Assembly (NCBI GenBank): GCA_964347035.1
Contig: CAYFXE010000017.1
Coordinates: forward strand, 1-63,911
Direction: 5' to 3'
DNA length: 63,911 bases
Source of the DNA: CAYFXE01 sp964347035
GTDB lineage: Bacteria > Acidobacteriota > Aminicenantia > Aminicenantales > Aminicenantaceae
Below the pieces are notes generated by a model. The model had not been told where the DNA came from and made no database searches. It was given only the letters and a program-made list of their open reading frames with translations. A program made the position numbers and the translations under genes. Below are positions 25,295 through 35,100 of this stretch, in pieces. Every line of letters starts with the position of its first letter. The stretch's first letter is position 1.

Positions 25295-26843
25295 AGCCTC
25301 CCCCTCCGGGTGTCTCAACCCTCAGGATATCGCCTGGTAGGACTTTGATATTCACCTTGGAACCGAGAATTGTTCTCCTGCCCTTGGCGTACAGGATATT
25401 TTTTCCTCTTTTCCCGCTCCCACCCCCTTGGACTCCGTAGGGGGCAAAGCGGCGTCTTTCGGACATGATCGACACCTGAGTCGGTACGGAGAATTCATAT
25501 TCGCGGATGAGGCCTTCGCCGCCTTTGTTTTTTCCTCGGCCTCCAGAGCCTTTCCGGAGGGCATAGGTTTTAATTCTTATCGGCAGGTAGTTTTCGAGTG
25601 CCTCGAGAGGAGTATTGAGGGAATTTGTCATGTGGGTATGGATGCCGCTCAATCCCGGCAGATAAGGACTTCCCCCCATCCCCCCGCCGATGGTTTCGTA
25701 ATAAGTAAAATTTTGTCTCCTCTCAGGATCATACCCGCCGAAAGCAACATTGTTCATCGTGCCCGAACTTGCGGCTGGAATCTTATTCGGAATAGCCTGG
25801 GACAAAGCGCCCAACAGAACATCGACAATCCTCTGGGAAGTTTCCACATTCCCACCGGCTGTGGCAGCCGGATACTGAGCATTGACCACCGAGCCTTCAG
25901 GCGCTTTAATCATCAGAGGCCTCATCAACCCTGTGTTAAACGGAATATCCTCATCGATCAGCGAGCGGAAGACATACAGGACCGCAGACATGGTGACCGC
26001 AAAATTTGCGTTCACACCGCCCTCAACCTGCGGCGATGAGGAGCTGAAATCGATGAGGGCTCGGTCATTGTCGATCCTGATCTCAGCCTCTATTCTAACC
26101 GGGCTGGTGCTAATTCCATCATCATCCATAAAATCAGAATAAGCGTAGATGCCATCAGGGATGTCTTTTAAAGTTTCTCTCAGAATCCTCTCTGTGTAAT
26201 CCTGGATGAGATGGGTATATTGGATGATCTTTGTCAACCCGTATTTTTTGACGACCTCCTTTATCCTTTGCAGTCCCCTGGCATTGGCCGCTATCTGGGC
26301 CATCAGATCGCCCTGCCGTTCCTCGGGTGTTCTGACGTTGGCCAGGATGAGGCTGAGTATGCCTTCGTTTATTTTTCCCTTTTCGATGATCTTAATTGGG
26401 GGAATGATCATCCCCTCTTGAAAAATTTCTGTGGCCAGGGGCATGGAGCCTGGAGTCATCCCACCCACGTCGGAATGATGCGCCCTGTTAGCAACAAAAA
26501 ACACCAATCTTTTATCCGCGAAGAAGGGAGAGATGCAGGTGATATCCGGAAGGTGAGTTCCCCCCTTGTAGGGGTCGTTCAGGATGACCAGGTCCCCTTT
26601 TTCAAAGCGGCTCACTCTCATCGCTGCCTGGACAGACAGAGGCATGGCTCCCAGGTGGACGGGGATATGTGATCCTTGGGCAAAGGTTTCGCCTTTTTGG
26701 TTAAAAAGCGCACAGGAGAAATCCTTCCTTTCTTTGATGTTCGGTGAAAGAGACGTTCTTCCCAGGACAGCGCCCATTTCTTCAGAGATGGAGATGAAGA
26801 TGTTCTTGAAGAGTTCCAGCTCGATCGGGTCAAATTTTATCAT
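25278..26843 (-). CDS. hyuB: Hydantoinase B/oxoprolinase family protein
   Basis: A 521-residue HyuB-type subunit. With HyuA it forms an ATP-dependent amidohydrolase (N-methylhydantoinase, 5-oxoprolinase) or an acetone-carboxylase-like enzyme. Family signatures include KERKDFSCALF, ILNDPYKGGTHLPDI (about 88-102), the putative metal residues in NRAHHSDVGG, and the glycine-rich end GGGSGKRGKN with ETPGGGGYG at the C-terminus. The start overlaps the end of hyuA by 14 bases and its end overlaps the Nramp-like gene, so all three are tightly coupled. A role in opening cyclic amides such as 5-oxoproline or hydantoins is likely; the exact substrate is unknown. Confidence 0.9.
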   Translation of the reverse strand: MIKFDPIELELFKNIFISISEEMGAVLGRTSLSPNIKERKDFSCALFNQKGETFAQGSHIPVHLGAMPLSVQAAMRVSRFEKGDLVILNDPYKGGTHLPDITCISPFFADKRLVFFVANRAHHSDVGGMTPGSMPLATEIFQEGMIIPPIKIIEKGKINEGILSLILANVRTPEERQGDLMAQIAANARGLQRIKEVVKKYGLTKIIQYTHLIQDYTERILRETLKDIPDGIYAYSDFMDDDGISTSPVRIEAEIRIDNDRALIDFSSSSPQVEGGVNANFAVTMSAVLYVFRSLIDEDIPFNTGLMRPLMIKAPEGSVVNAQYPAATAGGNVETSQRIVDVLLGALSQAIPNKIPAASSGTMNNVAFGGYDPERRQNFTYYETIGGGMGGSPYLPGLSGIHTHMTNSLNTPLEALENYLPIRIKTYALRKGSGGRGKNKGGEGLIREYEFSVPTQVSIMSERRRFAPYGVQGGGSGKRGKNILYAKGRRTILGSKVNIKVLPGDILRVETPGGGGYGQKE

Positions 26844-28830
26844 CGATTCGCATTCCTTTCTGGAGGATCAAATTGAGGAGACCATCGACTTTTAATGCGA
26901 AGGAAGGAGGGAGGAGGGTCGTGGATTCAGGATCAACAATGATGGCTGGCCCTTTTAAGCGATCACCAGGACGAAGCAAGGCTCGGCTAAAAACGGGAGC
27001 AGAATAAGACTTTCCTTTGAAATAGAGTGTCTGTTTTTTTATGAAGGCTCTCTGGGCTTTCCCATCTCCCCGGGGCAGCTCCTTTAATTTGATTTTTTTG
27101 CTCAATCCCACGGCTTTAATCCTGACGTTGACAATTTCTGCTTCCCGAGAGGGGTGGTGATAGGAATAAAGTCTTTGATGGGCTCTGTGGAAATCTTTGA
27201 CAAAGCTTTCTCTGAAAGGGATGGTGATTTCATAGGATTGACCAAGATACCTGAGGTCAAGGAAGGGGAGAAGCCTGACGTTCTTGGGAGTGAAGCCCTC
27301 TTTTGCCATCTCCTCGAAGCCTTTTTTGCCGAGTTTGTCCAGCAAATTTTGGATCTCTCCAGGAGCAGTTTTTTGAGCGGATTTGAGGAAGGAATGGGAG
27401 TAGTCTTTGATCGAATCAGCCAGCAAAAGCCCCAGAGCCGAGAGGACGCCTGCGTTCTTGGGGACGATGATGGTCCGAATTCTGAGATGCTCTGCGATTT
27501 CTGCGGCATGGAGACCCCCCGCACCTCCGAAGGAGAAAAGACCAAAGTGCCGCGGATCAAAACCACGTTCGATGGAGATCAGGCGGATGGCCCTCTCCAT
27601 GTTGGCATTGGCGATTTCGATGATACCTTCTGCTGTTTCTAGAGGAGTCTTCCGGATTCTTTTCGCCAGATGTCTGATCGTCTCTTGGCTTCTTTCCGGA
27701 AATATTTTCATTTTTCCCCCGAGGAAAAACTCAGGGTCTAAGCGTCCGAGGACAAGATTGGCATCGGTCACTGCGGGTTCATGTCCTCGGCCGTAACAAG
27801 CCGGTCCGGGGTCAGCCCCGGCGCTCTGGGGGCCAACCCGCAGAGATCCGCCCTGATCGAGGTAGGTTATAGAACCTCCTCCTGCACCCACACTGTGAAT
27901 ATCGATAATCGGTAAGCGAACCGGAAAGTCACCGATCCGGCTTTCGCTTGTCCTCCGTATCTTACCGTCCAATAGAGAAACATCGCAGGAAGTCCCGCCC
28001 ATATCAAAGGTAATGATGTTCGTAAACCCAGCCTCTCGCGCGAGATAGAAGCTGCCCACGACTCCTCCTGCTGGACCAGAGAGAACCGTTCTTATAGGTT
28101 CTGATTTGGCTCCCGAAGGAGAAATATATCCCTCGTTGGATTGCATGATCCGGAGTTTTGTTTTCCGGAGTTTCTTTTCCAAGTCGGCCAGGTATTGATG
28201 GACAACTGGCATGAGATAGGTGTTGACGGCTGTGGTGGCTGTTCTCTCGTATTCGCGGTATTCAGGCAGGATGTCACTCGAAAGAGAAAAGAGAAGTTTG
28301 TCCTTCTTGAATTCTTTGGCCACGATTTTTTCATTTGTGGGGTTGGCATAGGAATGGATGAAAGAGACGGCGACCGCTTCTATGTCCGTTTTTTTGATCT
28401 TCTCTAGGATTCCTTTTATTTCTTTAGGAGAAATCTTTCGTTCGACCTGACCTGAGGGTGAGGTTCTTTCCTCCAGGCCAAAACAGCGGTTTCGAGGAAG
28501 AAGAGGGACTCTGTGTTCTCCCCTCAGGCTGTAGAGTTCATCTCTCACCTGTCGTCCGATAGAGAGGACATCCTCGAATCCCTTGGTCGTCAGAAGGGCG
28601 ATCCGTCCTCCTTTTCTTTCCAGAAGAGTATTCGTGGCTACAGTGGTTCCATGTATAACTAAAAGAGGAATGGCTTTGGCAAGAACCTCTTCGAGGCCTT
28701 CGAGAATGGCCAGAGAGGGATTCTGAGGAGTGGAGGGGATTTTATTGATTTCGATCGTACCGTCTTGGTAGATGACAAAGTCTGTAAAAGTTCCTCCTGT
28801 ATCAACCCCGATGCGGGCTTCATTTGGCAT
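26830..28830 (-). CDS. hyuA: Hydantoinase A/oxoprolinase family protein
   Basis: The ATP-binding partner of HyuB, about 666 residues. It has the actin-like phosphate loop GVDTGGTFTDF near the start, HGTTVATNTLLERKG, and the second loop TFDMGGTSCDVSLL at about 270, as in the hydantoinase A and oxoprolinase N-terminal domains. The longer reading frame to 28929 translates a family A repeat and carries a spurious hydrophobic leader. The ATG at 28830 fits the family start, although no clear ribosome site precedes it. It is the first gene of the hyuA-hyuB-Nramp operon on the minus strand. Confidence 0.88.
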   Translation of the reverse strand: MPNEARIGVDTGGTFTDFVIYQDGTIEINKIPSTPQNPSLAILEGLEEVLAKAIPLLVIHGTTVATNTLLERKGGRIALLTTKGFEDVLSIGRQVRDELYSLRGEHRVPLLPRNRCFGLEERTSPSGQVERKISPKEIKGILEKIKKTDIEAVAVSFIHSYANPTNEKIVAKEFKKDKLLFSLSSDILPEYREYERTATTAVNTYLMPVVHQYLADLEKKLRKTKLRIMQSNEGYISPSGAKSEPIRTVLSGPAGGVVGSFYLAREAGFTNIITFDMGGTSCDVSLLDGKIRRTSESRIGDFPVRLPIIDIHSVGAGGGSITYLDQGGSLRVGPQSAGADPGPACYGRGHEPAVTDANLVLGRLDPEFFLGGKMKIFPERSQETIRHLAKRIRKTPLETAEGIIEIANANMERAIRLISIERGFDPRHFGLFSFGGAGGLHAAEIAEHLRIRTIIVPKNAGVLSALGLLLADSIKDYSHSFLKSAQKTAPGEIQNLLDKLGKKGFEEMAKEGFTPKNVRLLPFLDLRYLGQSYEITIPFRESFVKDFHRAHQRLYSYHHPSREAEIVNVRIKAVGLSKKIKLKELPRGDGKAQRAFIKKQTLYFKGKSYSAPVFSRALLRPGDRLKGPAIIVDPESTTLLPPSFALKVDGLLNLILQKGMRIDDKI

Positions 28831-28923
28831 GTGGATATGTTTATGTATGAATGGAAGAAAGTCAAGGCTTGTTCCCACGAAGCTTATACCAGCGAAAGCA
28901 GGTAGTGAGACCAATAAAAAAAA

Positions 28924-29061
28924 TGTCATTCCTGCGGAAGCAGGAACAATAACAGATAAATGAACCAGTAACTCAGTTAACAGTCTACAGTTCTCAGTTA
29001 AAGAAAAGATTTATTTCTTCAATGACGACTGACAGCTGATAACTGTGAACTGATAACTGAT
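28924..29061. repeat. Family A palindrome and AACTG-type simple repeats
   Basis: TCATTCCTGCGGAAGCAGGA lies at 28924-28947. It is followed by CAGTAACTCAGTT and CAGTTCTCAGTT, and by two direct CTGATAACTG units at about 29037-29060. Similar AACTGATAAC blocks flank the element at 54225-54570. There is no gene. Confidence 0.5.
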
Positions 29062-29280
29062 CTATTTGCACGTACTGCATGTGTTCGCCGTACAGGTGGT
29101 GCAGGCCTCCGAAGATGATTTTAGACGGCTACTGCCTCCTCCTATCCCGAAGGTTGAGAGGAGTTTTTGAATATTTTTACTCCTGCAAGAAGAGCAGGAG
29201 ACATTTTTTTCATTCCCGATCGAGACCAGAGCCTCAAAATGTGCGCCGCATTTTTGACACAAAAATTCATATATCGGCAT
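29062..29280 (-). CDS. FmdB-family zinc ribbon protein
   Basis: A 72-residue putative regulatory protein. MPIYEFLCQKCG gives the first zinc pair (C8, C11) and CSSC the second (C29, C32), as in FmdB. A further cysteine cluster at C60, C63, C68 and C71 could bind a second metal. FmdB proteins were named from a formamidase locus; their molecular role is not settled. It stands about 160 bases downstream of ridA on the same strand and may be expressed from its own promoter. Confidence 0.85.
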   Translation of the reverse strand: MPIYEFLCQKCGAHFEALVSIGNEKNVSCSSCRSKNIQKLLSTFGIGGGSSRLKSSSEACTTCTANTCSTCK

Positions 29281-29440
29281 GACATATCATTTTATACCCT
29301 GTCTGAAAGAATAGCAACTCGTTCGCACCAGCCAAAATAGATAACGAAGATCAAAATGATTATTAGATAATAGGGCCTAAATTCTTCTCAGGCACAGAGA
29401 TCAGCCTTTATTGGGATTCTCGATGGCTTAGCTCCTTGGC

Positions 29441-29923
29441 CTACAGCATTCGAGTCAATTTACTGGTGGCAATCGCCTCGATCTCCACCTTAACATCCTT
29501 GGGCAACCGTGCCACCTGGATAGCGGCTCGGGCAGGGTAGGGAGCCTTGAAGAATTCGGCGTAGACAGCGTTCATCTTGCTGAAATCGTCCATGTCCTGG
29601 AGGAAGACAGTGCATTTAACGACTTTATCGAAGGAACTTCCTGCAGCCTCCAGAACAGCTTTGAGGTTGGTGAGCACAAGGCGGGTTTGCTCCTCGATAG
29701 TGCCCAATTTCAGCTCTCCGGTGGCCGGATCAATGGCAATTTGGCCTGAAGCGAACACGAATCCGTTCGCCTCGATAGCTTGAGAATAAGGGCCGATGGC
29801 TTGGGGAGCTTTATCTGTATTGATTTCTTTTTTCATTGTCTGACTCCTTTTTTTTGCCGTTAAAAGATTGGGACCTGTCAAAGCCAGAAGACCGAGACTG
29901 ACAAGAGCTTCTCTTCTTTTCAT
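29441..29923 (-). CDS. ridA: RidA family enamine/imine deaminase with optional signal peptide
   Basis: RidA hydrolyses reactive enamine/imine intermediates released by PLP dehydratases such as the one at 21865. The core carries the family residues APQAIGPYSQAI, FASGQIAID, the key Arg in PARAAIQVARLP and the Glu in VEIEAIA. Two starts each have a strong ribosome site. The ATG at 29923 (AAGGAG 8 bases upstream) adds a 29-residue leader, KRREALVSLGLLALTG, that looks like a signal peptide. The ATG at 29836 (AAAGGAG 7 bases upstream) gives the normal 131-residue RidA. One gene may thus make exported and cytosolic forms. It lies just downstream of pbpC, with about 22 bases between the pbpC stop and this start on opposite ends of the same strand order. 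Confidence 0.88.
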   Translation of the reverse strand: MKRREALVSLGLLALTGPNLLTAKKRSQTMKKEINTDKAPQAIGPYSQAIEANGFVFASGQIAIDPATGELKLGTIEEQTRLVLTNLKAVLEAAGSSFDKVVKCTVFLQDMDDFSKMNAVYAEFFKAPYPARAAIQVARLPKDVKVEIEAIATSKLTRML

Positions 29924-29945
29924 CGAATGTTCTCCTTTCATCTAG

Positions 29946-32195
29946 TTATGATAAGACGGTAATTTTAACTGAACGACTTTCCAGCTTTGTTATTCCTGTT
30001 TTAGCTATGGCCTTTATTGTATATATTCCAGGCTTGAGTTGCCAGGAAAAGGAATACGGAGGAGTTGTCACTTGGATTCTTTGATCGTTGATCCACCATT
30101 CTAAGTGGTTTACGCGCTTATCTGATACTTTTACTCGGAAGCGGATCTTTTGGTATGGTTTGGGAAGGATCGGGTCGATCTTGAACATATCTCCATCCAC
30201 AGGGAATGAGATCTGAATCGGATGAGTTGGGTTCTGTTCATGGGAAAGGTTGGCGTTTTCTGCGCTAATTTGGTTGGCATGGCGATGGTCGCAGGACTCA
30301 TCCGGCTCTGAGCCTTGAATGAAGATTTCCTCCATCTGTCCTGGACAGTCGGCTGTCACCAGTTTTCCCGAGAGAGGGCAGATGCTTCGTCGGACCAAGC
30401 CTTCCGGCTCCTCGAATTCAATGCCATGGTCTCGCTCATGCAGGAGGAGCATAATATCCTTGAAGAGGGGGCCACAGCCTGTGATCCCAGAGACTCTGTG
30501 CATGGGTTTACCGTCGAAATTTCCAACCCAGACTCCAACACAGTACCGGGGTGTGTAACCTATGGTCCAATTATCCCTGAAATCCTTGGATGTTCCTGTT
30601 TTGGCTGCGCAGGGAAAGTGTAGCCTCAAGGGAGAGTGAAGTCCAAAGGAAGGTGTGCGGGCATCATCATCGGAGAGAATGTGGGTAAGTATGTAGGCGA
30701 TCGGAGAAGAAAAGATGCGCAGTCCTGAAGGGTTTGGAAGAGAGTTTATTTTTTTTTGGTGGATATCAATTTTGCAGAGAATGGATTTTTCCTTCAAAAA
30801 AATTCCTCCCCGAGCCAAGGCAGAATAAGCCCGCACGAGCTCCAACAGAGTTACTTCCCCGTTTCCCAAGGTCAGTCCGACTCCGTAGAAGCTCGGGCTC
30901 TTTTTCAAGCTTTCAAAGCCAAGTCTTTTCAGCTTCTGGTAAAGAAGGTCAGAGCCGATGGTCTGGAGAACAGAAATGGCCGGGACATTGTAGGAACAGG
31001 CCAAAGCACTTCTCATCCGAATCCACCCATGGTATCGACGATCGTAATTCTTCGGTCTGAAGATTCCTTCCGAAGTCTTGACGTGCATCTCTGTATCTTC
31101 TAGCAGGCTGGCGGCTGTCATCCCCCTCTCAAGAGCCAGGCCGTAGGTGAAAGGCTTTAGAGTTGATCCCGGCTGCCGCAGGGATAGAGCACCGTTCACC
31201 TGGCCGCTGTGGCGATTATCAAGGAAATCCCGGGAGCCGACCATGGCCAGGATTTCACCNNNNNNNNNNAGGGCGGCAGCATTGGTCATCCCTCGGTTGG
31301 ACGAAGAATCAACATGTTTTTTGACGACAGTCTCGATTTTTACTTGAAGAAAATAATCTAGAGTTGTCTGGATTGTCCCCAGTCTCCCTCGCTCTTTATA
31401 AGGTATTTGCTGTAGGATGTAGTCACAAAAATGAGGAGCGCGGAATCTCGTTTTTTCGGGAACAAGACAAATGCTCTCCTGCAGAGCTCTCTTGAGGGCG
31501 TGTTCATCTACATAGCCTCGTCTGTGCATTCGGTTGAGAATCTCTTTTTGTCTCCTCACAGCCCGCAGGAAGTATCGGTAGGGATTGAGCTCTCGAGGCG
31601 AGCGGGGGAGTCCGGCTAGAAAAGCCGCCTCTGCCAAGCTTAAATCAGAGGCTGGCTTATCAAAATAAAGTCGCGAAGAAGCCTCCACTCCGTAGGCTTG
31701 GTTGCCGTAACAGATACAATTGAGGTAGTGGGTGAGGATCTCTTCCTTGGTCAGCGCCCGCTCCAACTTCAACGCTGTCCATATCTCGTAAGCCTTTGAT
31801 AAGAGATTCCGGCGATGAGGTGTGATGTTTCTTGCTAGCTGCTGGGTGATAGTGGAGGCGCCGGAGACAACCTTTCCTGCCTTGACATTTTGGAAGCAGG
31901 CGCGGAGGATGGCTAAAATATCGACTCCCGGATGAAGATAAAAGTGCTTGTCCTCAGCAGCAATCGTGGCCCGAATGAGATGAGGGGACATCTCTTTGAG
32001 TGTTAACCAGCGACAGCGTCCTCCTTCGTCAGAGAGGACTTCTCTCAAAAGAATGCCATTCCTGTCGATGATCCGGAGGGAAGTTATCGAAGCAGGACTG
32101 AGTTTTTTTTGGGGGTATGGGATGTAGAGTGAAACAAGGAATACCAAAGGAATTATCAACAGGCTTATTACGGTTATTTTTTTTATGGATTTCAC
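29946..32195 (-). CDS. pbpC: Penicillin-binding protein 1C, with assembly gap
   Basis: Bifunctional class A penicillin-binding protein. An N-terminal membrane helix (about 7-26) is followed by the GT51 glycosyltransferase with catalytic E81 in AAEDKHFY. The transpeptidase domain has S344-x-x-K347 in QPGSTLKPF, SYN and KTGTSKD. The C-terminal domain of PBP1C type is present to residue 749 (SICPLSGKLV, YSFSWQLKPG). Ten Ns at 31260-31269 replace the conserved stretch just before GEILAMVGSRDF; the frame survives by chance. It follows the alpha-2-macroglobulin gene with a 4-base overlap. The pbpC-alpha-2-macroglobulin pairing is well known in Gram-negative bacteria and suggests linked repair and protease defence of the envelope. 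Confidence 0.92.
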   Translation of the reverse strand: MKSIKKITVISLLIIPLVFLVSLYIPYPQKKLSPASITSLRIIDRNGILLREVLSDEGGRCRWLTLKEMSPHLIRATIAAEDKHFYLHPGVDILAILRACFQNVKAGKVVSGASTITQQLARNITPHRRNLLSKAYEIWTALKLERALTKEEILTHYLNCICYGNQAYGVEASSRLYFDKPASDLSLAEAAFLAGLPRSPRELNPYRYFLRAVRRQKEILNRMHRRGYVDEHALKRALQESICLVPEKTRFRAPHFCDYILQQIPYKERGRLGTIQTTLDYFLQVKIETVVKKHVDSSSNRGMTNAAAXXXXGEILAMVGSRDFLDNRHSGQVNGALSLRQPGSTLKPFTYGLALERGMTAASLLEDTEMHVKTSEGIFRPKNYDRRYHGWIRMRSALACSYNVPAISVLQTIGSDLLYQKLKRLGFESLKKSPSFYGVGLTLGNGEVTLLELVRAYSALARGGIFLKEKSILCKIDIHQKKINSLPNPSGLRIFSSPIAYILTHILSDDDARTPSFGLHSPLRLHFPCAAKTGTSKDFRDNWTIGYTPRYCVGVWVGNFDGKPMHRVSGITGCGPLFKDIMLLLHERDHGIEFEEPEGLVRRSICPLSGKLVTADCPGQMEEIFIQGSEPDESCDHRHANQISAENANLSHEQNPTHPIQISFPVDGDMFKIDPILPKPYQKIRFRVKVSDKRVNHLEWWINDQRIQVTTPPYSFSWQLKPGIYTIKAIAKTGITKLESRSVKITVLS
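31260..31269. other. Assembly gap (10 N) inside pbpC
   Basis: The Ns interrupt pbpC between TNAAA and GEILAMVG. A few conserved transpeptidase residues are missing and the true length is unknown. Confidence 0.95.
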
Positions 32196-35100
32196 TTTTC
32201 TATTTTAACTGTGAATTCTTCTCCCCGGCCGAAAACCTCTGGAGAGTACATCTCTTCAATCTTTGTTCCAGGAGTCTGGAAGGTGCCAAAAGTCAAGGCT
32301 CGAGCCAAGTAGGTATGAGTATGAACGCCAGGAGAGAGGGAGTCTGCAAACAGGAGCACCCTGTCATCATGCATTTCGATGTGGTTGAAGCCTTCCCACC
32401 ATCTTCGATTCCTCAGTCTTTCCATCTGGCTTAAGCTCCTCTGCTGCTCCTGGCTTTCGGTGACAAAGGTCGGGTTGACCGCCTCGAAACCGGCTGGAAG
32501 AGGGTCATCGACTACGACAAACAGACTTTCTTGGGGAACGACAATCTGGAGTTTGACAACGACCAAGGATCCGGCTTTGACGGATTCAAGAGACTCACCA
32601 TCAAGGGACAGGAACTGTTTAGAAAGGCCGAAGCCCTCATCCCTCGGAACCAATCGGTATCGAGGAGCATAAGTCATCCTGGCCTCGTAAAAGAGAGTTC
32701 CCTGGCCTTTCATGTTGATATTCAAAGGTATAGTTTTCCCAGGCGGAAATGATACAAGAGAGGTCTCGGCTGCAACGGTTTTGTTTCTTATCTCTCGGAA
32801 GACTTCCTGGAGGAGACGCTTCTTTTCGAGCGATATTTCGATTTCAAAGTCAGGTTTAATCTTTTCGTGCTGGCGGTAGAATTCATTCAGTGCGTAGAAA
32901 ACAAAGAAATTTTGCTGGGTCGAATTCCAGGCATTGGCCTTCCTTTTCTGAACAATCCAGCGGGCGATATCGGGGAGAAGCGGATGATCTGATCCCACCT
33001 CAAGCATGGCCTGGAGGATGAAGGCTGTGGTCCGCAAATTTGAGGCGTATATCCAGCCGCCTTCTCTTCCTTCATCATCCTCGAAATGAGCTTGTGTCGG
33101 CTCCACCTTGATTTTATTCGTTAATTCCAGCGCAAGAGCTGTCTGGGCGCTTAGAGGCCCTTTGCCTTGGAAGAGCGCCTTGAGAAGAAGGGTTTTACCG
33201 AAAAGCGATAGATTCTCTCTCTCTGTAAACAGTTTTTCAGCGTAGGCAGGCTTAGGTTGGGTGAGCAGAGCAAGGTCGTAGAGAGCAAAGGCCTGGACAG
33301 TTTTCCAGGATCGATCACTGTAAGGATGATTCCGCCTCCTCGTTTGGGGTCGCAGGAGGGACTGGAGGTAATTCGCTGCTCTTGTGAGAAGCTGAGGATT
33401 CACATCATATCCAGCTCTCTTGGCCTGGATTAAAGCGAAGGCGGCATAACAGCTTATGAACGGCGAATCAGAGGTAGAATCTGGCCAGAAGCCGAACCCT
33501 CCATTACCCTTCTGGTAGGCATAAATCTCTCGTAAGGTCTTTCGGACATATTCCCTGATTTGAGATTTGTCGAGCTGGCTGAGGCTAAAATCCAGGATCA
33601 CTCCCTCGGCGACGATATAAGGGAGAATAGAAGACAGCCGCTGTTCCAGGCAAAGATAGGGGTAGGAGGTGAGGTAGTCGACACATCCTCGAAGGCCGGT
33701 GAGGGCGCTTGCAGATGCGAAAACCTCAATCTTGCTTTCGTCGGCATAGATGTTTTCGGGGATTCGGATGCTCTGAACATCGGATTGGCTGGTCTTTTCG
33801 AAGAAAGCCACAGTTTCTGTCGGACGGGGCATCAACACGGGGATCGAAATTTCCAGTCCATCTGTTTCCTTACCCATCTTGGCCCGGTAGGCAAAAATAG
33901 CTTCACCTGGTTTTTCGGCCTCGAAGTCAAAAAGGATTTCTCTGGATTTCCCCGCCTCCAGGGAAAACTGGCGGACGGGATTTTCATCCAGAAGCAGGAC
34001 ACCTCCGGCCTCACAGCTGAGGGAGATTTGACCTGGTTTAGAGGAGTTGTTATAGATGACGACTCCGCCACTAAATCGATCGCCTGTCCGGGTAAACCGA
34101 GGTAAAGCCGGCAGCAGAAGGAGAGGCTTGGATGTTCGTAAATCCGATTGAGCCTGGCCGAACCGGGAATCCTTGGTCTGAGCGACGGCCATGATTCGGA
34201 AGGTAGTCAAGTTATCAGGGAGTGTGAAGCTTACAGAAACATTCCCCTCCTCATCTGTGAGGAGCGCCGGATTCCAGTAAGCTGTAGCCTTAAAGTCTCC
34301 CCTTAGCTTCACTTCGGCTAGAGCCGGGGCGGAAGCCTTCATCTCGTCTGTTTCCTCTCCTCCGCCTCCGACATCCTCGCCCTTTTGTCCGTATTCCCTC
34401 ATCCCGATAAGATGGAGCCTCGTGTCCGAGGTCTGAACTGAGAGGGACCTTTGAGCGTAGAATGTTAAAAATGGATCCGGAGTTAGGTAGCCGATCAGGC
34501 TAAGCACACCCACATCCACGACAGCTAAGGTGAGGGAGGCTTTCGTGCCTTGACCTTTCCAGTTATTGACCTTTAATTTAAGATGGACTTCTTCTCTAGG
34601 CTTATAAGTTTCCTTGTCTTTTTGTATTTCTATGTTGAGTCGTTTTTCGGAAGGATTCACGTTGAGGTTGATATAGCCGAGCTTAAACTGAGGCTTTCCG
34701 ATGTCTTCATTCTTATCGGTCGCTTTTGTCGAGGTTCGGCCCTGGACCAAGAGTACTGAGACAAAAACGTTCGGAATATGGTCAGAGAGGATGGGGATTT
34801 CGATCTCTTCTGAGCTTCCTTGAAGTTCTAGTATTTTGTGGTCCAGGATGAGCTCTCTTTCGATCGTCACCAAGGCTTTTGCCTTTTGGTAGGGGGATTT
34901 CACCAGGATTTTGGCCACATCTCCTGGGCGGTATTCCTTGAGGTCGGCCACGAGCTCGATAGAGTCGTCATCGCGTTGTTCCCAAGGAACATAGTCTCTT
35001 CCTGTGACATAGACATATGTGATGGTCGAGATGGCGTTATCCCGGCTGTCAGTGCCCTCGGCCCGAAGCAGATAGAAGCCCGATTTTTCAGGACGGAACG

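Noticed and set aside
28831..28929. N-terminal extension of hyuA with a signal-like leader
   Set aside because: The extra codons translate a family A repeat and degenerate palindrome; the family start is at 28830.
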